64,000 bases of DNA from contig OZ038439.1 in NCBI GenBank assembly GCA_964036275.1, positions 6,588,169 through 6,652,168 of the forward strand, in the 5' to 3' direction. The position numbers were made by a program, and so were the translations under genes. Positions 22,540 to 35,400 of the stretch are shown piece after piece. Below the pieces are notes generated by a model that ran no database searches, was not told the DNA's origin, and saw only the letters and a list, made by a program, of their open reading frames with translations. This DNA is from Litoditis marina. Its lineage: Eukaryota; Nematoda; Chromadorea; Rhabditida; Rhabditidae. Numbering within the stretch: the first letter of the stretch is position 1; each line of letters starts with the position of its first letter.

Positions 22540-24260
22540 TAGAAAAAAGATCCTCAATCATTTTTCCAGACTGATTCTCGAAAAACGAACTTGGCTTTCA
22601 TGCAAATGAGCGTGCAACGTGCAAGAAGTCTTCTCTCTTCGGTAACCAAGATTGAGAACTCGTTTTCACCTTTTTGATAAACGAATCAAAAACCCGTTAT
22701 AAGTTCTTGGAAAACGAGTTTGGGAATTTCGCCAGGATTTAGAACGAATTCATGGAAAACACAGCATAATTCTCGAATTTCATCGGAAAATGATTAAGTT
22801 CAAACTACAAACACAGATGGGCTGAGAGAACCTTGTGCGCCTGCCTCGCCTAAATCTGCTCTAGAAACTTCGAATATTTAACCAGTTTTTTGATGACTCT
22901 AGCTTTTCAAAACGTTGGTTACTAGGATGGGTCTGTTCTTGTTCATATTATTTTGTTCTATTCTTATGGTGCTGAGTTGATCTACTGTGTCCCATACAGA
23001 ACTACAAATTAACGTTGGTCCCTCTCTGTAAGTTTCCATCCAATAACCAAAATCTTTGATCCCACGATTTATAGAAAGAAATCCCTCAATCATTTTGCCA
23101 AACAAGTTATCTGAAAACGAGTTTCGGTCTCCAGGCAAATGAGCGTGGAACGTGCGAAGAGAAACGTTTTTTTTGGTAAACCGTAAACCAAGATTGAAAA
23201 CGCGTTCGCTCATCTTGGTAGACGAGAAGTGAAGGAGAGACTTTCGAATGAGAAGTCAATCTGAGACGCACCGAGTTGAAACTACACACTCAGCTGTTTC
23301 TGACCTATCACAACGTTTAATTCGATAATCATTCACTCTTGAAAACGACAAAAAAAATGAAGTTTTTTTTATTTAGTCTGAAGTGTTTTTAGTTGGCTAC
23401 ATACATTTCGGACCAATTTACTGAATTTGTGTGGAACTTATTATAGAGTTTAATTTTCTGTAATAACTACTGGAGAACGCTAGGAACATCACTTGGTTTG
23501 CAAAACTTATTGGTTTAGGTGAGACAATTTTTTTTGGGTAATCGTTGACCATGTGCGCCTGAAAACGTACGTTTTTCATAAAATCTCTTTCGAATATTTC
23601 TTGCATGTGATTTTGGTCTTTACGTAGTTGTACCTCATAATTGAGATTACGAACTTGAATTAGCTAGAAAGAACATAGATGAGTCCTAGAGAAGAGTCCG
23701 AGGACGGACTTGTTTAAGGCGGGGAGATGTTAGGTTTGTCAAGTTCCTAAACTACATCTGTTCTTTAGTTTCCCATGACGCGATGTTACAATGTAATATG
23801 GAATTCCTCTCAGGCGCGACCGTATATAAGCGCGCACCGCGAAGCCTCGAGATCTCAGCCGGACGCGGCTCGTTTCCCATTTCTACCCATCTCCCACATT
23901 TCCTCATATGTGTTAATAATTTTTTCGCATATGAATATGTTATTCCATTCGTGTTTTCTATCTTTCCGTAGCTCATCAAGTTAGTTGATTTTGATTGAGT
24001 TACTTTTCTATAATATTTTGCAAAATTGCAAAAGTTAGACCCTTCGATTGATAGAAAAAGAGATTTTCATTCGGCCAGACATTTGCCGGAATTTAACACG
24101 ATGGAAATCGTATTCCCGTTTCCATGTCGATGAGCGTGCAACGTGCGAAGAAAAACGCATTTTCTTGGCAGACGAAGGATTGACGAGTTTTCAGTTCTTG
24201 GTAACCCAGTTGGAAAACCTGTTTTCATTCTCGGTAGACGGTTGATTGAGAACGTGTTTT
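22540..24260 (+). repeat. Three copies of an approximately 130-bp dispersed repeat
   Basis: Copies near 22585-22720, 23105-23235 and 24105-24245 share ATGAGCGTGCAACGTGCGAAG followed by a TTGGTAACCAAGATTGA-like segment and GAAAACG phrases. No coding frame persists across copies. There is no gene in 21473-24452. Confidence 0.75.
23728..24040 (+). mobile_element. LTR-like sequence with TATA promoter
   Basis: A purine-rich tract AAGGCGGGGAGA immediately precedes TGTTAGG, the arrangement of a polypurine tract and LTR start. About 95 bp in is a TATATAAG box, followed by a GC-rich stretch (GATCTCAGCCGGACGCGG). A related CCGGACGCGG stretch after a TATAAG occurs near 27450-27500. The right boundary and any matching second LTR are not visible, so this is a solo or degraded LTR. 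Confidence 0.4.
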
Positions 24261-24452
24261 CACCCAAAAACCAGACTCGAAAAAAAGTGTTTCCAACTCA
24301 AGACTTATTCGAAGATTGAAAGAGTCTTAAAACCAAGAGAGAAAATCTATAAAACGAACTTTTTGTATAAAGCGATTTGAACAAGTTCACATTTTAGTTG
24401 CCAATTTTTCTTAACAGAAAATAACACCCAATTTCACATTTATATCGAAAAC

Positions 24453-25656
24453 TCAGATCACATAATTGGCATACATCTTGAAAACGACCAGAACGACGAA
24501 AAAGAATCCATTTTTGAAGGCGGACGATTCATCCTCCGATTCGGTGTTTTCTTTCTTCTTTTCGGTTTCGGTGGTGGTAGAAGAAGGGAGGGTCGTCGTG
24601 GTGGCGGTGGTGGTGGTGGTGGTGGAAGTGGTGGTGATCAATCTAATACCAGGCCCACTCATATTCATTCGATGTGCTGTAAATCAATGTTTATCTTTGA
24701 TGAACTATCACTCAATCTTCATCGTCATACATTTTTCTCGCAAGAGCATTTTTTCACGTTCTGCACTTGAAAAATGAGGACACGAAGACAGTTCGAAGTT
24801 GTATCATGAGGGATATTTCAACCCACCTAATAAAGCTGCACAATAGCGCAGTTTTTTCATGTTATCCTCCCCAATCGTAACAACATTCGCGTTCTGAAAA
24901 AAAGATGTTCTTTGTACAATTTTTACTGAATGGTTTAAAGCTAGCAGCACCAGACCTAATTTTGCTCAAATAAATATAGACATTGACAGCCAAAATTACA
25001 TACGATCACTAGACAGGAAAAATCACCAAATCGTAATATGTAACGATGCAAAAATGAAAAAAAGTACCAGTAACTGGCTGTCCTCTACGCAAAAGTCGCC
25101 ACTTTTGCACTGCAGTTCAATAAGGTTGCCTCCGAGGTCGTACATATCACCATAAAATGGCAACTGAAAAAAAAATTCAATCAAGGTATATACCAAGCAA
25201 CTGCAGTACTACAAAGGAACGTTTAACGTTCACACTACATGTCATGAATATGAAATTAATAACGGTGATGTAGTTTCCAATCAATCTAGCAATAAGCATG
25301 ATATTAACCGCAGAATGGTACAGAATCTACTAAGCAGACTGACATAATGAAATAAATAAAGTAAACACGTGTGATAATTTTTCATCTCATATGGCTCTAG
25401 GAATTGAAACTGACACTGAACTCACATTGTGAGTGCTTTCTTTCAAACACCCAACTGTGCATGATGTCTTTTCTGGTGTGGTGAGATGTCGAAGAGTGCA
25501 GTAGTTCATATCGCATACAGTGTATTCATAACCAACGCCGAATAGGTCGAGCCAATAATGGCACTTGAGTGCCGATGTAAATTCGACCACCAGAAAACCT
25601 GAGAGAGAGAAGAGAAACATTAACTTCAAATTCATACAAACTGTCACGAGAAACAT
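24453..25656 (-). CDS. Single-module cysteine-rich protein, Thr-rich stalk, probable GPI anchor
   Basis: Complete minus-strand gene with exons 25656-25426, 25163-25068, 24893-24827 and 24676-24453, about 205 aa. The N-terminus is hydrophobic (MNLKLMFLFSLSGFLVV, cleavage perhaps after FTSA). Exon A gives C-x14-C-x4-C-x13-C-x3-C, exon B ends in a C-x6-C pattern, and exon C ends in a single Cys. The last exon encodes a Thr-rich run, an acidic patch and a hydrophobic C-terminus (NGFFFVVLVVFKMY). That ending suggests GPI attachment or a short membrane anchor. Exon number and phases (0, 0, then 1) are those of the A-B-C module in the 38.8-61.6 kb gene, so it is a one-module relative. The cysteine plan resembles nematode ET-type or Ly6-like modules, without proof. 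Confidence 0.75.
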
Positions 25657-25956
25657 TTATTCACTACTCACCAAGAAGAACACAGTGAAATAACTGCATT
25701 TCCAACAACTCAACCACCTCTGAGGGAAACCGACAGCAGCAATGAGAATTTCTAACACTTTCCTGGGTTTGCAAGAAAACGCATACGTGAACACGGTCGT
25801 TCGGGATTTTCATCGCGCGTGGCGCGGCAGGTTGGTTTATGGTTCCTGATCACAACATTGCGGACTTCCATAAGTAGTTTCATTTTATTCTCTCAAAAAA
25901 CTCCTCAGTGGAGATTCTAGGCTCATAAAATGTTAATCGACCAAAAACTAAAAAAA

Positions 25957-26035
25957 TGACTGTGAGGGAATTCGAACCGCCCACATGCGCTGATAGTGCG
26001 CCTTCTATACCACTTGATCAAATAGGAACTGTTTA
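25957..26035 (-). repeat. tRNA-like pseudogene/SINE head
   Basis: Read on the minus strand it has an AAGTGGTATAGAAGGCGC D-arm-like part and GGCGGTTCGAATTCCC as box B, then a T7 run that could end pol III transcription. The acceptor arms do not pair. Confidence 0.55.
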
Positions 26036-26304
26036 GGAAGCAATAGACGACGCCACACGTGCGTTCCTCGCAACCAAGGAAGTGATTTTGGTTCCCGAGA
26101 CAAAGCCTATCAAACAAAAATGTAACGCAGTTCATGTACTTCACACATTCCTTCAAGACCGTCCGATAAGTGATAGCCTAATTTCATATTCCTTTTTCTG
26201 TTTCTTATTTTTTCATCGCAAATAAATAAGAAATTTCCTTTGAATGCCAGAACATGCGAAAAGTTTGTAAAAAAAAAACGAGTGTGCTTCTCTATACATT
26301 GACG

Positions 26305-26670
26305 CTAGGGTTGTTAATCAATTCCAAAAACCAAGTCAATTTCAATTCCAATTCTTTTTTGTTTCTCAAAAACCACTCAATTCCAATCCCAATTCTTTTT
26401 TCCATTCTCGAAAACCACTCAATTCCAATTCCAATTCTTTCAGATTTTCAAAAACTGCTCAATTCCAATTCCAATTCTGATCAATTCCTGGAAATCTAAG
26501 ATTTTCAATTCCAGTTTCATCGGAATTGATGGGAATTGATTGGAATTGATTAGAATTGATTAGAATTTACTGTGTTCCCAACTTCATGTCAGTTTTTTTT
26601 CCTTCAAAAAACGAAGATAAACAATGTTCACTTTGGTTCCATTGAACAAGAGACATAAGGAACAATGGTG
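26305..26670 (+). mobile_element. AATTCC-repeat MITE-like element, copy 2
   Basis: Begins at TAGGGTTGTTAATCAATTCC and is dominated by AATTCCAATTCC repeats, followed by the AACAATGTTCACTTTGGTTC segment shared with copy 1. Confidence 0.7.
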
Positions 26671-26687
26671 ATTCAGTAATAGAATAT

Positions 26688-27988
26688 TATGCAAAATTTA
26701 TTGTAGTATAATATTTATTATGTAAACTGCTCGATAACTATCAAGATGCTTATGCTTCGCGGAAGCTCAAATTTCTCATTTTAAATTAAAAGGTTGGCTA
26801 AAATAAATTAGCCTCCTTTAGTGAATAAATTGGTCCTGCCACGAAAACCCTGGCGCGCGCGGTCAGCGACGATCGTGGAATTGACCAAGTTGTTCGCACC
26901 CAAAAATCGTCATATTGTTGAGTGACCGCAGGAGGAACGAAGGCGTAGCTATATTCTCGCTACGTGTACCTTGTTAGAAGAGTCAGAGAGACTCTCGAGT
27001 AGCTTAATAACTATGAAAGTAACATAGTACAGTTCTTAGCGCCAACTCACTGGCAGCCCAGTGTGACAGCTGGTACAGAGTACATCCGGCCCATATGAGC
27101 CTGTCCCAACACCGCTGTGTACGAATATGGATGGTGAAGCCAACTTTGAAAACAACCGAACTACGGGCCGTTATCATTGAAATAGCTGGCAACTAAACTT
27201 AGAAGCCAATTGTTGTTCATAACTGTTGTCTCCTTTTTCAACAGTACTAGTACTGTAGCAGTGGTACAATGAGGAATAGGTGGCACTACTTCTAAAAGTA
27301 TATCCGGTAACAAGTATATCCGGTAACGGAGAAATAACCCTAACTTTCCCATATCTTTCCCTTTAGTCATCATTGCGTTACCATTATGACATGCAACACA
27401 TCTTATGATTACATGACGTGATTGATCTCTTTTCAGATAACGTCGCAACTTATAAGCCCAGGAAGCCAGATATCAAGATCTCACCGACCGGACGCGGCCA
27501 CCGTCTCTACCGTACCCACTCGTTCATCTCCGTTTCTCTCATACCCCGTCGCTCTTATGGTTTTTACTAGTAAACTTTTATTCTCTAGCTGTCCTGTTGT
27601 TTCCATGAAATGGTTTCCATCCGAAATGTAAGGTACATTTCGACGGTCATTTTACCGCAAAATAAACCACGGAAACGTACATGGTCATGGATCTTTCCAA
27701 CCTGATCCGTCCTAGCCATCTATCTGGACAGGTTGTCGACAGATATTCAGTTTTTTAGTTCGCAGCTAGCCTCAGCCAAGGGACGAATCCGAGCGATCGT
27801 CTTGTGTAATTTGCTGCAGACTCCCAAACCAATCAGATTGGAAACCTGAAACATGCAGGCTGAAATTATCTTTCTTGCTTGCGTTCCACACGCGTTAGCA
27901 AATAACTTCTATGGGTGGGAAAGGGTGGGCTATGATATTTATCTCGCAGTTTACATAATAAATATTATACTACAATAAATTTTGCATA
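26688..27988. mobile_element. Element flanked by 43-bp perfect inverted repeats
   Basis: Left arm 26688-26730 and right arm 27946-27988 are exact reverse complements (inner phrase GTAGTATAATATTTATTATG). The sequence CTGCTCGATAACTATCAAGA occurs at 26727, again at about 28006, and inverted near 37485, so the arms overlap an older dispersed repeat. The interior has no intact ORF. Confidence 0.7.
26727..26930 (+). repeat. 200-bp repeat, inverted copy at 37310-37515
   Basis: Shares, in inverted orientation with 37310-37515, the blocks GCTTATGCTTCGCGGAAGCT, AAATTAGCCTCCTTTAGTGA and GACGATCGTGGAATTGACCA. The 10.4-kb spacing makes the pair a large imperfect inverted repeat. Confidence 0.8.
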
Positions 27989-28029
27989 TTATTCTATTAT
28001 ATAAACTGCTCGATAACTATCAAGATGCT

Positions 28030-31000
28030 TGTTCAAATCATTCTGAACGCAAGCCACTTTATTAACCCCACAACGGTAATTTCCCGTTTCATTTGGTCGC
28101 ACGACAGTTGAGAAAAAATAAAACAATGTTTATTCCCACAACCCACAGGTTTTCTGTCAAAGGTATCTTGCCTATGCAAGTGCGCCCCTTAATGCACTTC
28201 AGTAATATCCCAACTTTAAATCCTAAACCAACCCCTTTGGAACTAGAACTTCACCGAAATTGCTATTCGGGGCTAGGAAATTGACGCCTTTACGCCCTAG
28301 TACAAATTCGAAACTCGGTTGGAATGTTTTTCCAATATTAGCTGACCGCCACTATACAGTGCGCATAAAACAGAGTCTTGGTCTGACAATTATGAGTTAA
28401 TAATTTCGTACATTCCGCACGCTTCTAACGTTCAATCTCTAATTGAGCTGTTGCTTGTTTTGCTCAAAAACCAGCGTTGTCCGTTTTAAGCAAAGTTAAA
28501 TTTGCGCATTATCTAACAAGTCGGTTAGACAAGTCATATGACCGGACATTGCGATTAATGGCCCCTCAGTCGTCTAAATACAATAATCGTCATAAAGACA
28601 ACAGGTCGCAGCGGCGTTCAGAGTAAATACGGCACAGTGCGATGCTACTGCCGCAATTATGTATATTGGATCATATAATAGTAACTCTCCATTAGAGCGT
28701 ACAATATGTAGTGGGCACTCACTAGTATATGTCTCAGCTGGGCAGTCCATTCCCGCGATCCCTGTTCCTTCGACAGACTGAACGTAGCGGAGGTTAACCA
28801 GAACCTGCAAATTTCATCAAGTTCTAACTCCTGATATTTGATAGAGACAAGTTCTCGCTCAAATCAACTATACAGCTTCCGAAATTGTATTCGTATCTAT
28901 GGTAATAACCGATCTTCAGTATTTACTGATCTTTAGTATTTACTAATCTTTAGTTGGTGAAACTCTCGCAAGCAGTTCATGTTAGGTCTCATTGACACTA
29001 AACCTTAAGTTTTTGAATTACTCGCATGTGTTCACGTGAAATTTCGGTGAGCATCGAACCAACCACAGGCTGTGGACCAAATGCCATGACCGAGATGTCC
29101 AGGACATCAACAAACTATCGAAATTCGGTTTATTAGCCACTGTTTTACTCCGTTAGAAACAAATTTGTCTATAGCCTCGGCCGCTTACAAAGGCACTATG
29201 CGCTCAAACGAACATATATTTCCAATAGATCTTCCGTGAACATTGAAACTATAATGCAGAGGAGAGATTTTTACTCACTCGCTTTTCATTGAATAATATC
29301 ATACCCAATTAACTAAACTTGGAAACTCACCGAGTGAATGTCCATGAGTATCCCACGCGTGACTCCAATGCCATTGCCCTCGAGGATGGACCCTTAGTAG
29401 CCTGCTGGCAGTCCTTTCCAGACCATCTGCAATGAATTCTCAGACGTGAGATTTCTCCATTCTCCACACTAGGAACATACGTGAGATAGAGCAAACATTT
29501 TCACAAACTGGCCTATTTTTGCCGCAGTATGGGGAACGTTTTCCCCCTTTTATGCAAAATTACACCCTTCGCATAATAAATTGTGAAAACGGGCTCCTTA
29601 TTGGGGAATAGTCACACCTTACTGGTGTGTGACTGGATAAACACCCGTGGTGGAACACCCTACCTCTTACATGCTTTTATTTTGATCAGTTTTACAACCA
29701 TGAGTAACAACTGCGTAAGAGAATGGTTAGTCGAGTCAGATACTCGAACACAACACGAAAAATTTACTGTTTCTCGGATTATTGCTAACTTTGCGTTGTC
29801 AAAATATCCCGTTATGACATTATTATCGGGTAACAATCAGAGAACCAGCGTTTTCACAGAACGCAAGTATCCCGTAGCCTATGATGTACGACATACAACG
29901 TGTAATCTAACACATACATCCTTTCAATATGCTTAATTCTCAATAATGTCTGAGATCGTGCCGCATAACTGCAGCTTAGAAAGAGCTCTTACACGACAAT
30001 TGCACAACAATTTTCTTGATGTTCCGCCAACGTGTATTACGTCTTAATTGTGATGAACAGTTCAACTCACAATTTTCATCGACCCTCGGTGTTTCAACTC
30101 TTCGTCTCCCGGAGAAAAAGGAGGGGCGAAGAGCTCAGCCGCCATCGGCATCCATTTCCGACCGAAACGGGTTCCTGTAATAGCAAACTTAGCACATAGG
30201 TAAATTTGTGACTCAGGTCCTACATGAGTGTTTTTAGCTTATCCGGGCAAATTCCGGTTTTCAGTAGTTGAATTTTAGCGAGTGAACTAGTTCTAACTTG
30301 CATCAAAACTTCATGCCATGACAACACGCCACGTGGTTACTACTTACTTAGCCCATAAACGCCCCGAATGACCAATTGCATCTAACTATGCAGAAGGGTA
30401 CTCTGACAACAAATTTGTCTTCATTTCTTCAGGGCACAGATTATAAATTGAAAGTGACCTACTTTCGCAAAACATTAATGAACGATTGTCTCATTAGGGA
30501 TAAGGATTGGGTGTCGCACCCTATGGTCTTGCTGTTGAAACTTGAAACCCACCGAACCCACTATCTAGTTCAACGACTCAACTGGAACCCGTTTTTAACC
30601 AAACTATTGGGTTTACCTTCAATTAGGACATATGTTGTCTCTACCACTGTCAGGTGCGTAGATATCGCTAGGGTTCTGTTAAAAGACTATGCAGACACTA
30701 CCGAGTTTCCTTTGAAGATCATCCGGCATTTCTGAACAAACTGTCAAGAATGAACAGTATACGGAATGAATACGCAAATTTCAAAATTCAACCAAACAAG
30801 GTAATATGAAATATGAACAAATGGTAATTGAAACAATAGTACATGTTTACAGATCTGTCCCCGACGAATCTAAAAATAGATGCCACGCACTTCTATTTTA
30901 CATACCCAAATGTTATACCACTATTATTTTCTAAGGAATTTCAATCCTGAACACCCTCGGGACTAAACCTAATCCGGTCAAAAGGACTTCTTGTTCCACC

Positions 31001-33001
31001 AGCCTACTCTATTCCTAGTAGTATAGCCTGAAACCTGCTGAAATACGCAATTGTATTGAATTCTTTTCAAGAGAACACTTCCATTAAAGCCGTTCGCGTC
31101 CAACGCATCGGTTAACTCCGAGATTGGCTTAAATTACAAACCGTTATCCCCTAGGATAGTGTAGCAATAACCTAGTTTCCTAATTATACAAAATTAGTGT
31201 CAAGTAGTGAGGTGCACAGTGCTTCAATACTGCAAACCCGTATCATCGCCGATCCTTCGACCTTTTGACAACCAAAACTCCAATTGCCACAAGGCTTAAA
31301 GATTGGACATTTCAATCTGATGAGCCAACTGTGATAGTTTCCATAATCATAAGAGAACTGTGTTCTTACCATCCTCGTAATCCAAATCTAACCAGGTCAA
31401 GAGGAGCCTCTAAATTCTCTACGAGTGTACTCTACTCATATGGTCCAGCTATAAGCTCTACCCCGTCAGTATTATTATGGACAACTTTCCAACAAAATTA
31501 CGTTGCAACGAACACGCTTCACGCTGAGCCATGCATGATGCAGTTAAACCGACTAATTATGCCAATTTAGTTTCAGGGAGCCCTTTATCAACCTCGGGAA
31601 GAAACATGAACATTGCGTTTGAACTACCGAAACTCCAGTAAATACGCAGATCGTTCGTTTTTGCGGCCAAGGTGAACCCAGTTCGCCTACAATGCAAAAA
31701 ATTGACTACGCGCGTCCGGTAAACCCTTCAACAAGATTCTAGCTGCATGCCAGCCAATCCAAACAGAAGTCGTCTAGCGAGATGGCGACCATGCCCTCTG
31801 CTGCCATTCTTCTCAATCGACCGTGAAAGAGAAGAACAATGGGCGATGCTCATGAACCGTTATGTAGACCTCTCTTTCAGACGAGGAACGGAGAACGAGA
31901 ACCCCAAAGGTACCAAGCTTGTCAGGGTACCCCTCGCGCGAAATCAACCCTGCGTGTTGGTGTGGGTTTGGTGTGCATGATTGCGAGTTGCGTATGTGAT
32001 CGGTGTTTGGCGTGTAGAGTTCGCAAAAGCGCGCCAAATTCAAACTTTGAACTAGGGATCATAACAGTTAGAGTTAAAATAATTACAATCTAATTAACTA
32101 TGCATAGTCGATAATTCACAACTATGAATAGCCAATATTTGAAGCTAATTGTATTCTAGCATATTTTCATTCCAAAAAATAGTAATTTAATACAAATTCG
32201 TTGCACTTTCACTAATTCTGTGATATGTGGTACCTAAAAGATATGCGTAATTTTGAATTTACTGCAGTATAAATCAGAAAATATACATAAACAAACAACT
32301 ACTATCTAGAATCTGCTCAACGAAAGTGGTTGCGAGACACAATTTAAAGAATAGAAGTGAAGTAGATAATTTTTTGGCTACTTATTAGCTTAGTTATTAT
32401 AGTTTTAATCATTCCCACTGAGACCTCGGCAACGCGCCAACAAAAATTCCAGGCGGCTTTTCATCATGTTAAAATTTTCCAAAACACTAGAAGTTTCACC
32501 AAGCGTCTGCGAAAGTTCTTTACAACATGTGGTTGGAAAATCTAATCACAAAACCTGTGTTTTCAATGAAATATATTCATTCGAATTTTTATTGGCAGAC
32601 TGCCAAAGTCTCAGTGGGAATGGCGAGAACTATACCTTGGTTTGGTAATAAGGTCTTTAAAAACATGTTCCGTAAGTTATACGCCTGTAATTCACATGTA
32701 CCCAGAATCCTGTCTTTCTGTGGTGTTCGCTGTTATTCTGATTCTCATTTTGTGAAGAAACATTTTATTGAGGAAACGAACAATATAAAAAACTGAGATA
32801 GCAAAATTAAAGTACGACACAAAAAACTTGATCCGAAATTGAGGAAAGGATGAGGAAAGAATTTGTAGACTGAATGAATGAATTTATTACGCAAACAAGG
32901 CGTGTGATACAATAATGAAATAAGATGTAAAATCAAGTTAAAGTTGAAGGCCAAATCTAAATGTCGATGAGGAACATCACATAGTATCAATATACATAAC
33001 A
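28030..33001. other. No gene recognised (5 kb)
   Basis: Base composition is more even than in the flanks, and several frames of 60-120 codons occur on the plus strand (for example 29583-29936, 30376-30735 and 31747-31980). None has splice partners, repeats or motifs I recognise. It may be an eroded transposon. Confidence 0.35.
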
Positions 33002-33719
33002 TCAAAAACCATTTGCTTCCATATAAGCCACCATCTCATGCATTACATTGACGTAATTAGGAACTTCTTCTTTCTTTGGAGAAGTATCAAGATCAACAAA
33101 GGAATTTTGATTTGTATCATTTGAGTGAGAATTGTTCACTTGCGAATGTCTAGTTTCTTCGACTGGAGAGGTCATTGTAGTCTGGTCCATTGGCACTTGA
33201 ACTGGCGCGGCATTTGTAGTTTGATCAGCGGGCGGCATTGACAGGTCACGTTTGGCTTTTCTCGCGAGAAAACCTTCACGACGTTCATGAGGAGTTTCCA
33301 TTTTCCGGATGCTGTAATTAGAATAGGCAGCAATCGAACTCATCATAGTAGAAAGAGTTTTTAAATGAGGGAATTTGGCGAATTTGGCGATTTCCACGCA
33401 AAGTGGTCTTAGAGAACCATCAGTACGTGGCTTGCCCAAATGATGAAGGAGAACAACGGCTTCGGATGGAATACCAACCAGGGAAAAAAATCTTACTGAC
33501 CTGATCCCCGGTGGCATCCTCCGGGAATCCGTGGATGACCAATTTGCGTTGATTCTGGTGACGTTGAAGTTGTTCGGTGATGATTGACGGCAGATTCTTC
33601 TTCAGTTCTTCTTGCTGAGCACGGGTTTCTTTCAGAAGATCCAGAATAAGGTCCAGTTTCTTTCCATGATCACGGATTGAAACTTTTTTGTTGTTGATTG
33701 GGGTGGTGGACGGGCCCAT
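33002..33719 (-). pseudogene. RRM-like ORF1-type retroelement protein, frameshifted
   Basis: Minus strand. The first frame starts at an ATG at 33719 with a Lys/Glu/Leu-rich coiled segment (KKLDLILDLLKETRAQQEEL), then KLVIHGFPEDATGDQ, an RNP-like beta strand followed by a helix. At a T7 run near 33488 the reading frame shifts; the continuation in another frame (VGIPSEAVVLLHHLGK, RPLCVEIAKFAKFPHLK) completes an RRM-like fold. It ends at 33002 in a polar tail (NNSHSNDTNQNSF). Coiled coil plus RRM plus basic C-terminus is the layout of LINE ORF1 proteins. Either one base was gained in the homopolymer or this is a sequencing error. A host RNA-binding gene is the alternative. Confidence 0.55.
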
Positions 33720-33789
33720 AATCAATAGAGCGACCGACCGACCCGGGCAGATGAACAGACCCGAATGAGACGTGCCAATCTTGTTGACA

Positions 33790-35400
33790 TTTCTGAAAAG
33801 AAAACAGAGTTACGAGAGAATCAGCGGTTAATGATAACATTTATAACATTATGTTCAAAACTGTCATTTGAATTAATACAATCAATACATTGAGAGTTTT
33901 TTTTTGCATTTTCATTATAATACGCCGAGTATTCGTAGCAGTTTAATTTTAATTGATATATTTTGACTATCTCCTTAGAATATGAAATTTTCAAAGGAGA
34001 ATAGGTGAACTGGTATAGTCTGAACTGACAAACTCGAAACTTGTGAGCGTCTAGTTGAACTTAATCTCGTAAGCGGGTGTACTCAAATTCAATAAATATT
34101 CAAGTATTAAACACAGAGCTAATCCACAAAACAGTAAACTTTTGAACGTTGCTCGACAATTATTATCGTAAGCATCAGTGATTAAGTGATTAACACGGAT
34201 CGAACAATCATAGGTATCGCTCGAGGTTGAGCTATCTTGAACTGTTCGTTGTCTTTTTCTTCTGTATTTGTAGTTTGATTTCGCTGCATTTCAGGCGTAA
34301 TTTGCGAAATGTTAATGTGCACGCGAATCAAACTACAATTCCGTTTGGATAGCCTCGTACATGTTCAAAAGTACACACGTTTCTGAGATCTAATGAACTC
34401 GTAAACATTCTGGTAGACGAAAAGTTCTCAAATCAATGTTATTGCTATTCTCCTAGTATCTCGAGAAAACATGGTAAACTGTCAGTAATTCACATTTCTG
34501 TGGGATAAACTTATTCTGATTTGTCTTTTTTCAAATTATAGTTCCAGCTTATTAGAAATGATTCAAGTTAACTCTCATGCGTTTTGCTCAAAGTACACAT
34601 CGGGTTCGAAACATATTTACTATTGTTACGCTACTCTTAGAATCGTGTTCATTTGACATTTTTTCCCTGTTGGAGAAAATCTATATTGAAAAACACAGCA
34701 GTAGTTTCAACATTCAATACGCTACCGCTTCACTTGTGACGTTGATTATATTTCATATCAGATTTGTGTCAACAAAAATACGATACTGAATCGTGGAACT
34801 TCATTTGAAACTCACTTCTTGTATGTCCTCCTGTCTTGTTTTAAAATCTTTCTCAACCGAGGTTTCCGGTGAAGGTCGAAGGATAAATACTCCAACCGCT
34901 TCTAGAAGTAGAATAGTTTTAGCTTACAGTCGGTTGACAGAAAAATACATACATAACGGATATGGCACATTCAGAGCATTATTTTATCTTCATTTCTACG
35001 TTCTAACCAAGTCTCAACGATCGATGTACTTTGATAGTTCAAATTGGGTTGGCTTGTATTTTACTCTCTCCGAGAATAACAAGTACACCGTTCACCCCAA
35101 AAGTTAGGTGAAGTGGACTTACTTTACTAAATGGACGTTATGTTCCCTAAACCTGACCAATATATAGTGGCATGATTCGAAAGATGGTAGATTATTACAG
35201 CCAAGTGAATCAGAGCAGTTATAATGTCTAACTTATATGTAAATAGTTGAAAAAAATGAAAAAAATATCAAATTCCATTGAAAAATTCGAATGAGTTCGT
35301 TTGGCGCCCGATTCACGAGCAGCGAATCATGCACGCAACACACACCAAACACAAACGCACACCCCAGTTGCAATAATCAACACTCCGTTTACCAAGTCTA
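33790..35400. other. No gene recognised
   Basis: AT-rich sequence. It has a short inverted pair TTTGTAGTTTGATT / AATCAAACTACAA near 34270 and 34330, and otherwise nothing supportable. Confidence 0.4.

Larger units (their letters stand above)
25657..28030. other. Repeat-rich stretch without a gene
   Basis: Holds a tRNA-like sequence (25957-26035), an AATTCC-repeat element (26305-26670), a 1.3-kb inverted-repeat element (26688-27988), and a segment repeated inverted at 37.3-37.5 kb. No supportable exon was found. Confidence 0.5.

Noticed and set aside
28030..32100. Plus-strand frames of 60-120 codons
   Set aside because: No splice-consistent partners, domains or repeats; their length is within chance for this composition.
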